Below, in pieces: positions 19,101 to 25,020 of a stretch of DNA of 64,000 nucleotides (its first letter is position 1; every line of letters begins with the position of its first letter). Source of the stretch: Microbacterium sp. PM5 (GTDB lineage: Bacteria > Actinomycetota > Actinomycetes > Actinomycetales > Microbacteriaceae); the NCBI RefSeq assembly GCF_003293595.1, contig NZ_CP022162.1:1023737-1087736 (forward strand), written 5' to 3'. Below the pieces are notes generated by a model. It was not told the origin of the DNA. It made no database searches and was given only the letters and a program-made list of their open reading frames with translations. The position numbers and the translations under genes were made by a program.

Positions 19101-19674
19101 TCGTAGGCAGCTCGCAAAAAACGCGGTCGGGCTTGGCGCGCTCCTCGCCGACCTGATCGAGGCCGACGCGCTCACCGCCTACTCGTCCTCAGAAGAGGCG
19201 AAGCTGTTGCAGGACGTTGTCGAGCTGGGCGGCGAACCGGTGTGGGTGGACCTGATGAACCGTCTCGAACGAGGCGAGTGGCGCCTCTCGTTCTCAGTGC
19301 GCGATTGGCTTGGGGACGCCGTACCGTTGGAGGTGGCAAGTAACTGGGTTGGCGAAGGAGTTGACCGTGCGCGCGTCCTCGCTGGTGTCACGAAGCCAGG
19401 TGGGTCGACCTTGACGCCCGCAGCACGATTCCTCATCGAGTCGTTCGGCACGGATGACCGCGTCCTCTCACACCTCGTCGGCCAGTTTTACAGCGGGATG
19501 TGGAGCGGCAATGAATCGGATCGGATTGCCAGCCAGATCTCCGAAGTTCAGTCATGGGTGGACGAACCGGGTCAGTCCGTGGCGGTAAAGTCCTGGGCTC
19601 GTCGCCTTGCCCAGAATCTTGCGGCACGCCGTCGAGAGGTTCTCCAACGCGAAGAAGAAGATCCCCGGTATTAG
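16093..19674 (+). CDS. second nuclease-STAND-like NTPase fusion, candidate defence protein
   Basis: This encodes 1193 aa. Residues about 20-110 hold a second PD-(D/E)xK-like pattern: FGQFVSRLL, then NVGDGGVDAGV (Asp 54, Asp 58) and AWQFKAG (Gln 78, Lys 80). A P-loop GVSGLGKTRL (221-230) and Walker B IVVVDECDG (269-277) follow, then a long helical C-terminus (about 450-1193) without a recognised domain, probably a repeat solenoid. The ATG at 16093 is the first possible start because an in-frame TAG directly precedes it; GGAGAGG at 16075-16081 is the ribosome site. It is divergent from the 1378-aa gene and shares its domain logic but shows little obvious similarity outside the motifs. A role as partner or as an independent system is inferred from context. 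It ends 186 nt before the convergent integrase. Confidence 0.8.
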   Translation: MPDFGPFSVEPAQVAALGGANFGQFVSRLLATETAAHGMTGETLETTYLENVGDGGVDAGVRHAIATRWIPAGESAWQFKAGDLTPAKCKTELKGATWAAEILRNGGKYRLVLGASLTSAKLALRRAKLIEAATDLGITDPESKIEIVAADRLAAWIEEYPALAVSPLLRGTGVIGQTLDEWSRSNRHATSWVSSNDRDNKIEAIRNLVSGSDPLDLHLDGVSGLGKTRLVLEALRGQDCEPLVVYSLAADSFPVTVLSQLQAQGRTAIVVVDECDGKQHEIYASALVTGSSIRLITVGEPGGIATRTPMIKLGAFGDEAMKELLRANRPQLWPEAERVVVEVASGNIDYALKLAQALLERGPGSAGTLVTDDDLRAFFRAQLPDGHLFLASCALALFTRFGHDGEVTNEIDTIATGLGLAPADLRGAAAALQRQGLLSKQGRFRAVSPHPLALYLAGQAWAQFGHEIVAVLLPTLDPELSERLFRRAAEIGELESDSPAITAVLAAGGPLASLESLAADRNSALLIHFAILAPEAVTERLSEIISRASGEELRGGRAIRRDLVWALEKLAWHSRTFAQAADSLLALAVEENETYSNNATGTWIEFFGTMLPGTAASPDSRIAYLSSIATSPSSRVRLLAAKAAGRALEIHETIMVSGEVQGGVVVEPRGRPATYGDAWAYRNSAIDILAELARDGDAGVADAAQKELVGSIHGLLEIRSNREHLASMLAGLPETAISRVRVEIEGLKSLFDRADVRDGRPAALKSLEAQLPVETPAARLKVICNTHSWDRQVEELASEIAALARRTNALEPAEPLRALLDQDSEIPAAYAIGRALVSLGIEYEAGIEIVGPLADSIHSEALYGFLHGLVLAGDDAAFDTFLDGADLPALSVLRASVRGPRTSQAEERVQRLVQEVPVAEGARLLFAWTRDATEAERARYVREWSTRLRDQADYNALVDYAAMQVFRENEPLEELDPVVAELVSRRREFPAVGHEEWDWTVLARRQLAKNAVGLGALLADLIEADALTAYSSSEEAKLLQDVVELGGEPVWVDLMNRLERGEWRLSFSVRDWLGDAVPLEVASNWVGEGVDRARVLAGVTKPGGSTLTPAARFLIESFGTDDRVLSHLVGQFYSGMWSGNESDRIASQISEVQSWVDEPGQSVAVKSWARRLAQNLAARRREVLQREEEDPRY

Positions 19675-19819
19675 TCGCGAGGTCCGGCATGGCTGAGCGA
19701 GTGACGCGTTCAGGTGACGTCGCGATGACACGTTGCAGAGCTTCGTCTTTGACGGCTCATCGAGCGACGGCTGCTTAGTCTCAACACCACACGGATTCAT
19801 GGCGCGGAATGGGAGCATG

Positions 19820-19850
19820 GTGCGGCCCGGCTATTAGAGCCGGGCCGCAC
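19820..19850. terminator. bidirectional terminator between STAND gene and integrase
   Basis: A perfect 13-bp stem, GTGCGGCCCGGCT (19820-19832) with AGCCGGGCCGCAC (19838-19850), encloses the loop ATTAG. It lies between two convergent genes and can serve both. Confidence 0.8.
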
Positions 19851-19859
19851 AGCCGCCGA

Positions 19860-21150
19860 TCAGGACTCGAGAGGCTCTTCAAAGCCGAATAGTCGGTCCA
19901 CGGAGTCGGACGACACGTACTTCGTCTCCGGGGCGACGTAGGCGCTCTTCGTGATACGTGTATCGGAGTGTCCGAGGAGCACCGAAGCCTGCTCAAGCCC
20001 GAGGCCGCGTGACACTACCGACCGGCGGAGCGTGTGTGGCGTGAGCTGCTTTGAGCTGAGGTCGGTGGTGGCGAGAGCTTCGACGACGGACGCACGTTTC
20101 GTGACGATGTCGAAGTGGAAGCTGATAACCGCCGGATTGATCCACGGCTCGTCGACGCCCCTGGTTTCGACCCGGCGCAGCAGCGGCTGCTCTGGCCCGC
20201 GCTCGTTCGGACCGCATTGCTCGAGTGCTGCCCGAAGCGCGCACATCCCGACACCACCTGACAATGCGCGCCTGTCCGTCCCGCTTGAGCTTGTCCTGCC
20301 GCTGCAGCGGCTCGTGGGGGAGATACACGAGGGTGCCGTTGATACTCGCCGTGCAGTTCTCGAAGTCGACGTCGCGGTGCCGGAGCGGAAGCGCCTCCGA
20401 GATCCGCAGCCCGCCGAGTCCGAGGATGATGTCGACGGCGAGCTGCGCTTTGCGGCGGTTGGAGTCGCGCACACCCTCCTCCACATACTCGGCGAACGCG
20501 CGGCGGAAGGACTGCACCTGCTCGACATTGAGTGCGACGGGCGGGCCTTGCTCTGCCGGACGCACCGGCTCGAGTGAGTCGAGAGGATTCGCGCTCAGGA
20601 GCTCGGCACGGACGGCGTATCGGAAGGCCTGTTTCAGGACTGTCTTCAGAGCCTGGAACTCGGATGCCGTCTTGCACTTGGCGAGGTCATTCATCACGAT
20701 CTGCATGCGTCGAGGAGGGAGCTCGGCGATCTCGAGTGCGCCGAACTCGCGCTTGAGGCGGTTCGCCTTGGTGCGGTAGGCGGAAACGGTCTGCGGGCGG
20801 ATGTTCCGGCTCTCGACGATGTCCCTGAGCCAGACATCGAGCAACTCGCCGAGCGTCGAGGCTCCCGAGAGTTCACCGGGCACTAGCCCTAGTCGGGCTG
20901 CGCGTGCTCGGAGTGTGGCCATTGCTTCCTCGGGCGTCGATCCCGATGCTCGAATGCGACGCGAGTTCCCGGCGGCGTCGCGAGTGCTTCCCTGCGCATG
21001 GACTCGTGTGCCGATCTGCTTCAGGTTTATGGTGCCGACTTGGCCGACCGAGAGCTTCGGCCGGCCTGAGTCGGCGCGACGCGCGTCGTTGGTGTTGCTG
21101 GACGGGTGGACGTTGGTCTGACCGTGGAGGGCCTCGTTGTCGTTGTTCAC
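19860..21150 (-). pseudogene. phage-type tyrosine integrase, split by a frameshift
   Basis: The reading begins at GTG 21150 and continues in one frame to about 20255, with an Arg/Lys-rich N-terminal arm, a core-binding domain (STLGELLDVWLRDIVESRNI) and the first catalytic box GLGGLRISEALPLRHRDVD (Arg). The rest of the catalytic domain is in the +1 frame and ends at 19860: TPHTLRRSVVSRGLGL (His, Arg) and LLGHSDTRITKSAYV (His, Tyr). Together they make a normal integrase of about 430 aa. The switch lies near 20250-20290, around reverse-strand GTCAGGTGGTGTCGG. Causes could be an inactivating indel, a sequencing error or recoding. With the AlpA-like gene and the att repeats it is the recombination module of the glnA element. 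GCGCATAGAAGG directly precedes its start and also that of the AlpA-like gene. Confidence 0.85.
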
Positions 21151-21367
21151 ATCCCTTCTATGCGCGGCGAGAAGTTGAGCCCAAGACCACTAGCAGTGAG
21201 GCATCCTTAGCGTCCAGCAAAGAGCAACGGCGGAGACCTCCCGTAGTTGCTCGAACGAACAAGTGATCCTTGTGCGTTGAGCGCCACTCTCGGTGGGTGC
21301 GCAGGCAACCGTGCCGGCACGGGCCAACATGGCGGGATTCCCGCGAAGGCCCCCACACACACTGCGA

Positions 21368-21400
21368 GCCCAACTGCCTGGAACTCTCGGGCAGTTGGGC
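21368..21400. other. hairpin, copy A of the duplicated unit
   Basis: An 11-bp perfect stem GCCCAACTGCC/GGCAGTTGGGC with an 11-nt loop. It lies 26 nt beyond the remnant stop codon on the reverse strand, as the copy B hairpin does beyond the AlpA-like gene. Terminator, RNA structure or recombinase site are all possible. Confidence 0.6.
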
Positions 21401-21426
21401 CCGCTGCCGTGGACTCTGATGGGCAG

Positions 21427-21482
21427 CTACCGCTTGACCGGGGTCGGCGTAGGTTCGCTCAGCCACTCACACAGATGAGGGG
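21427..21482 (-). pseudogene. remnant 3' end of a second AlpA-like gene
   Basis: On the reverse strand the sequence reads VAPHLCEWLSEPTPTPVKR then TAG. It aligns in position with the C-terminus of the intact AlpA-like protein (DWMNERKVTPTER then TAG) 253 nt upstream, and both stops are followed by related hairpins. The rest of the gene is not seen, so this looks like debris from a duplication or an older excisionase. Confidence 0.45.
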
Positions 21483-21620
21483 CAACGCGTCCGCATCAGA
21501 TGTCGAACGAGCAAGAGATCCTTGCGAGTTGCGCGCCGTCCATGTTGGAGGCAAGCAGGGAGCTCGCCAGCAGTAGTAAGAGCTGATGGGTCCTCCCGAG
21601 AGACGCCCAACTGGCCGCGA

Positions 21621-21653
21621 GGCCAACTACCCGGAAATCCTGGGTAGTTGGCC
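21621..21653. other. hairpin, copy B of the duplicated unit
   Basis: A 12-bp perfect stem GGCCAACTACCC/GGGTAGTTGGCC with a 9-nt loop, 26 nt after the stop codon of the AlpA-like gene on the reverse strand. Confidence 0.6.
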
Positions 21654-21679
21654 CCGCGGCCGTGGAGTAAGAGGCGCAA

Positions 21680-21883
21680 CTATCTCTCGGTCGGGGTGAC
21701 CTTGCGCTCGTTCATCCAGTCGATCAGGGCGTCGTCGGGGTACCAGACCTGCCGGCCGAACTGAACGAACGGCGGTCCGCCGGCGCGAGCACGCCAGGCT
21801 TCGAGCGTTCGGGCCGCCACGTCCAAGTAGTCGGAGAGCTCGACGGTGGAGAGGAGTCGGGGCAGCTTGCTCTGTGCAGTCAT
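21680..21883 (-). CDS. AlpA/Xis-like excisionase, MerR-type helix-turn-helix
   Basis: This encodes 67 aa. The sequence LLSTVELSDYLDVAARTLEAW (residues 10-30) then QFGRQVWYPDDALIDWMNER is the small winged helix-turn-helix of AlpA/Xis excisionases. Such proteins bend DNA near att sites and steer an integrase toward excision, or activate int. The ATG at 21883 is chosen by family length; GAAGGAG is only 1 nt away, so translation may be weak or start otherwise. It lies upstream of the integrase on the same strand, and the 12-mer GCGCATAGAAGG precedes both starts, suggesting joint control. A longer frame to 22048 has no family support. Confidence 0.8.
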   Translation of the reverse strand: MTAQSKLPRLLSTVELSDYLDVAARTLEAWRARAGGPPFVQFGRQVWYPDDALIDWMNERKVTPTER

Positions 21884-21930
21884 GCTCCTTCTATGCGCGA
21901 GAACGAGCCGAAGTGACGGTCTCCGCGTCG

Positions 21931-21945
21931 ATGTGGAGTTTCTGT
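21931..21945 (+). repeat. 15-bp direct repeat near both element ends, right copy
   Basis: ATGTGGAGTTTCTGT, matching 11456-11470 with one mismatch in the same orientation; possible recombinase arm site. Confidence 0.4.
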
Positions 21946-22020
21946 AGCCGTCATGGCCCGGCGTGCGCCGCCCGCGCCTTGGTGCGGGGGGAGTGCGCGC
22001 GGCTGCGGGTGGGAACGTCT

Positions 22021-22073
22021 GAGCCCCGGGCCAACTGGTCTCAATCAAGAGAATCCAGTTGGAACCGGGGCTC
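22021..22073. terminator. long hairpin downstream of glnA1, probable replacement terminator
   Basis: GAGCCCCGGG-CCAACTGG pairs with CCAGTTGG-AACCGGGGCTC, with one bulge and a loop of about 16 nt. It lies 86 nt beyond the glnA1 stop, inside the element, and is the first strong hairpin glnA1 transcripts now meet. Its CCAACTGG core resembles the two hairpins of the 253-bp duplication. Confidence 0.6.
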
Positions 22074-22126
22074 GGGACGTGGAGGTGACCTCCGGGGTGA
22101 AACGAGGTACGTACCGCTACGTGTAG

Positions 22127-22146
22127 CTACGCATTCCTACGCATTC
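22127..22146 (+). repeat. perfect 10-bp tandem repeat beside attR
   Basis: CTACGCATTC occurs twice back to back, 20 nt inside attR. Short direct repeats next to an att core are typical of integrase binding sites, but the link is inferred. Confidence 0.5.
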
Positions 22147-22158
22147 GCCTCGTTTGGC

Positions 22159-23583
22159 TCATACTCCGAAGTACAGCTCGTACTCGAACGGGTGCGGACG
22201 AGCGGCGAGCGGCTTGATCTCGTTCTCGATCTTGTACTCGATCCAGGTCTCGATCAGCTCGGGCGTGAACACACCACCGGCCAGGAGGAACTCGTGGTCT
22301 GCACGCAGCGCCTCCAGCGAGTCGAGCAGCGAGTTCGGAACCTGAGGGATGTTCTTGGCCTCCTCGGGCGGCAGCTCGTACAGGTCCTTGTCGACCGGCT
22401 CGTGCGGCTCGATGCGGTTCTTGATGCCGTCCAGGCCCGCCATCATCTGGGCGGCGAAGGCGAGGTACGGGTTGCCGGAGGCGTCGGGCGCGCGGAACTC
22501 GATGCGCTTGGCCTTCGGGTTGCTGCCCGTGATCGGGATGCGGATCGCGGCCGAGCGGTTACCGGCCGAGTAGACCAGGTTGACCGGAGCCTCGTAGCCC
22601 TTGACCAGACGCTTGTAGGAGTTCAGCGTCGGGTTGGTGAAGGCGAGGACAGCCGGCGCGTGCGCCAGCAGACCGCCGATGTACCAACGAGCGACGTCGG
22701 ACAGGCCGCCGTAGCCCTTCTCGTCGTAGAAGAGCGGCTTGCCCTCGAGCCACAGCGACTGGTGGGTGTGCATCCCCGAGCCGTTGTCTCCGAAGAGGGG
22801 CTTGGGCATGAAGGTCGCGACCTTGCCCCACTGCTCGGCGACGTTCTTGACGATGTACTTGAACTTCAGGATGTCGTCGGCCGCGTGCACCATCGTGTCG
22901 AAGCGGTAGTTGATCTCCTGCTGACCACCGGTGCCGACCTCGTGGTGCGCACGCTCGAGGATCAGGCCCGCGTCGATGAGGTGCAGGCTGATGTCATCGC
23001 GGAGGTCGGCCGTCTTGTCGACGGGGGAGACGGGGAAGTAGCCGCCCTTGTAGGCCGTCTTGTTGGCGAGGTTTCCGCCCTCCTCCGCGCGACCCGTGTT
23101 CCAGGCGCCCTCTTCGGAGTCGACGCTGTAGAAGCTGGCGTTCTGCTTCACCTCGTAGCGGACGTCGTCGAAGATGTAGAACTCGGCCTCGGGAGCGAAG
23201 AACGCGGTGTCGGCGATGCCGGTCGAGGCGAGGTACTTCTCGGCCTTCTTGGCGACCTGACGCGGGTCCTTGCTGTAGATCTCGCCGTTGCGCGGGTTGT
23301 AGATGTCGAAGAGCATGATGAGCGTCTTCGCCTCGCGGAACGGGTCGATGTAGGCGGTGGACACGTCGGGGATGAGCTGCATGTCCGACTCGTGGATGTT
23401 CGCGAAACCGCGGATCGACGAGCCATCGAACAGCTGGCCGACCGTGAAGAACTCCTCGTCGACGGTCGAGGCCGGGATGTTGAAGTGCTGCTGCACACCA
23501 GGCAGATCCGTGAACCGGATGTCGAGGAACTTGACGTCCTCGTCCTTGATGAACTTCAGAACCTCGGATGAATCTTTGAACAT
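22159..23583 (-). CDS. glnA1: glutamine synthetase type I (main assimilatory enzyme)
   Basis: This 474-aa protein is a full-length bacterial type I-beta glutamine synthetase making glutamine from glutamate, ammonia and ATP. Motifs include [90 protein letters not shown] and [20 protein letters not shown]. The adenylylation loop [11 protein letters not shown] provides the Tyr modified by GlnE. GGAG 5 nt before the ATG is the ribosome site. A GlnR box lies upstream at 23654-23691. The last codons lie in the attachment site of the integrated element, which restores the same ELYFGV ending while replacing everything downstream. Confidence 0.97.
   Translation of the reverse strand: MFKDSSEVLKFIKDEDVKFLDIRFTDLPGVQQHFNIPASTVDEEFFTVGQLFDGSSIRGFANIHESDMQLIPDVSTAYIDPFREAKTLIMLFDIYNPRNGEIYSKDPRQVAKKAEKYLASTGIADTAFFAPEAEFYIFDDVRYEVKQNASFYSVDSEEGAWNTGRAEEGGNLANKTAYKGGYFPVSPVDKTADLRDDISLHLIDAGLILERAHHEVGTGGQQEINYRFDTMVHAADDILKFKYIVKNVAEQWGKVATFMPKPLFGDNGSGMHTHQSLWLEGKPLFYDEKGYGGLSDVARWYIGGLLAHAPAVLAFTNPTLNSYKRLVKGYEAPVNLVYSAGNRSAAIRIPITGSNPKAKRIEFRAPDASGNPYLAFAAQMMAGLDGIKNRIEPHEPVDKDLYELPPEEAKNIPQVPNSLLDSLEALRADHEFLLAGGVFTPELIETWIEYKIENEIKPLAARPHPFEYELYFGV
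22166..22181. other. attR: right attachment site within the 3' end of glnA1
   Basis: CCGAAGTACAGCTCGT is identical to attL at 11355-11370. It encodes, on the reverse strand, the YELYFG region of GlnA1. Outside the core the element end differs (GGAGTATGA against the original GGCGTCTGA) but both code for Gly-Val-stop, so the glnA1 product is unchanged. Confidence 0.85.
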
Positions 23584-23653
23584 GGAGTCTCCAAGATCGG
23601 GTGTGGAACACGCCTGAACGGGATCAGGCCCGCCTCGACGCTATCGATGACCG

Positions 23654-23691
23654 GTTGCCCGGCAGTATCCCCCGTGTTTCGGGGATGTTAC
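23654..23691 (-). promoter_or_regulatory. GlnR box upstream of glnA1
   Basis: On the reverse strand four half-sites sit at exact 11-bp intervals: GTAAC-n6-GAAAC-n6-GATAC-n6-GCAAC. This follows the GlnR consensus gTnAC-n6-GaAAC-n6-gTnAC-n6-GaAAC known from Streptomyces and Mycobacterium. It is 71 nt upstream of the glnA1 start codon and 24 nt from the divergent RDD gene, so nitrogen limitation probably activates glnA1. Confidence 0.85.
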
Positions 23692-23702
23692 AGCGACGCG
23701 GA

Positions 23703-23708
23703 TAAGCT
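23703..23708 (+). promoter_or_regulatory. -10 box of the leaderless RDD gene
   Basis: TAAGCT ends 6 nt before the GTG at 23715, so transcription should start at or next to the start codon. Confidence 0.6.
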
Positions 23709-23714
23709 GACCCG

Positions 23715-24164
23715 GTGACGGCAGGTACCTCCGACAATACGGGACAACACGACAGCACCTATCCCGGCGAGCGGCTCGGGCTGCCACGGTCGGGCGCGGG
23801 GAGCATTGCGCGGATCGGTCGCCGCATCGGCGCTCTCGCCGTCGACCTGGCCACGGCGACACTGATCGCCTACGCGTTCTTCCCGACACTGGACGAGGTC
23901 ACGGGGTTCCGATACGCCAATCCGGTCGCGTCGAACCTGATCTTCCTCGCCGTCCAGGTACTGTTCATCCCGACGCTGGGAGCAAGCCCGGGGCATCGGC
24001 TGTTCGGCATGCGGATCGTCCGTGTCGACGGAGGCTGGAGCGGCGTCTGGCGTCCGCTGGTGCGCACCCTCCTGCTCGCCCTGATCATCCCCGCCGTGAT
24101 CTGGGACGGCGATCACCGCGGCCTTCACGACAAGATCGCGGGGACGGTCCTCGTTCGCGGCTGA
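23715..24164 (+). CDS. RDD family membrane protein
   Basis: This encodes 149 aa with the RDD pattern: an N-terminal RIGRRIGALAVDLATATLIA segment with the Arg-Asp pair at the membrane border, a second span VASNLIFLAVQVLFIPTLGA, the motif SPGHRLFGMRIVRVDG, and a C-terminal span followed by DGDHRGLHDKIAGTVLV. RDD proteins are small polytopic membrane proteins, some linked to ion or solute transport; the function here is unknown. The GTG start is set by the -10 box 6 nt upstream (leaderless). It is divergent from glnA1 across the GlnR box. Confidence 0.88.
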   Translation: MTAGTSDNTGQHDSTYPGERLGLPRSGAGSIARIGRRIGALAVDLATATLIAYAFFPTLDEVTGFRYANPVASNLIFLAVQVLFIPTLGASPGHRLFGMRIVRVDGGWSGVWRPLVRTLLLALIIPAVIWDGDHRGLHDKIAGTVLVRG

Positions 24165-24167
24165 GGC

Positions 24168-24878
24168 TCAGCGCGGGCGCGGCGCGCGCGCACGCATCGG
24201 GTCGATGCCCTTCGGGATCGGCAGCGAGGTGACGGATTGCGATACCGAGTCCACGCGCTTGACGACGGCAGCCATCGTCGTGCGGTCGACCTTCTTGGGG
24301 AACGACTTGATGGTCGCCGAGAGCTTCGAGATGGGGACATCCCCCTCGCCGTGACCGATGTAGAGCACGTTGATCGGGACTCCCGACGCGACGCGCTGGA
24401 CCTTCATCTTCTCGTCGTTGACGAGTCGGGTCAGCCGCCCGCGCGCACCCTCACCCACGATGACGACACCGCCGCGGCCGATCACGCGGTAGACAGCGTC
24501 CTGCGTCTTGGGGTTGACGCCCACGGGCATCTCGGAGGCGACCCAGCTGCGACCGAGCGAGGTAGACAGCACGTGCCCGGCGGCTCCCGGCATCCCGTCG
24601 AGCTTGATGTACATCGCGCGCGTCGACAGTCGCGTGAGCACGATCATGGCGCCCAACAGACCGAACAGAAGACCGGTGACACCCCACAGGATGACGCTCC
24701 AGACAGCCGCCGGCGGGATGAGGAATCCGACGAGGATGCCGATGCCGATTCCGACGACCACGACAGCCACCAGCACCCACGGCAGCCACGAGAACTCGGC
24801 CTTCGTGAAGGTGTAGAGCGAGCGGATCTGAGAGAAGAAGCCGGGGCCCTTGTCGGGTGCGGAACTGCGGGATGCCAT
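24168..24878 (-). CDS. DUF4191 family membrane protein
   Basis: This encodes 236 aa with two adjacent membrane spans near the N-terminus (LPWVLVAVVVVGIGIGILVG and VWSVILWGVTGLLFGLLGAM) and a cytoplasmic domain starting MYIKLDGMPGAAGHVLSTSL, all typical of DUF4191, a family found next to glnA1 and lipoate genes in actinobacteria. Its function is not established. The ATG at 24878 is preferred over GTG 24884 because TAGGCT ends 6 nt before it, the leaderless spacing seen elsewhere in this window. It converges with the RDD gene, with 3 nt between the stops. Confidence 0.88.
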   Translation of the reverse strand: MASRSSAPDKGPGFFSQIRSLYTFTKAEFSWLPWVLVAVVVVGIGIGILVGFLIPPAAVWSVILWGVTGLLFGLLGAMIVLTRLSTRAMYIKLDGMPGAAGHVLSTSLGRSWVASEMPVGVNPKTQDAVYRVIGRGGVVIVGEGARGRLTRLVNDEKMKVQRVASGVPINVLYIGHGEGDVPISKLSATIKSFPKKVDRTTMAAVVKRVDSVSQSVTSLPIPKGIDPMRARAPRPR

Positions 24879-25020
24879 TCCCACAGCCTACCGTCGCGCC
24901 GACACGGCGCATGCGCATGCGGTGCGACGAGAGCTCCTCCCCATCGGCCCAGAGCGTCGGCGTCTACACAGTTGCCCCGTTCGTCGCCGAGCCCCGCCGA
25001 CGAGCGGCGACACTCGCGAT

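Larger units (their letters stand above)
21249..21735. repeat. 253-bp tandem duplication with covarying hairpins
   Basis: Two diverged copies, about 21249-21482 and 21501-21735, keep matching landmarks at a 252-253 bp offset: a TCGAACGA block, a short stem (ACAAG/CTTGT at 21259-21273; GCAAG/CTTGC at 21511-21525), a long stem (GCCCAACTGCC/GGCAGTTGGGC at 21368-21400; GGCCAACTACC/GGTAGTTGGCC at 21621-21653) and a TAG stop at 21427-21429 and 21680-21682 (reverse strand). Differences within the stems are paired, so base pairing is kept. The region is 529 nt between integrase and AlpA-like gene and has no other supported gene. Confidence 0.7.

Noticed and set aside
19689..19778. 29-codon ORF after the 1193-aa gene
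   Set aside because: No ribosome site, no conserved features, and it lies just ahead of the terminator between convergent genes.
21158..21466. 102-codon reverse frame upstream of the integrase
   Set aside because: It crosses the duplicated hairpins and is in a different frame from the AlpA remnant; no motif is seen.
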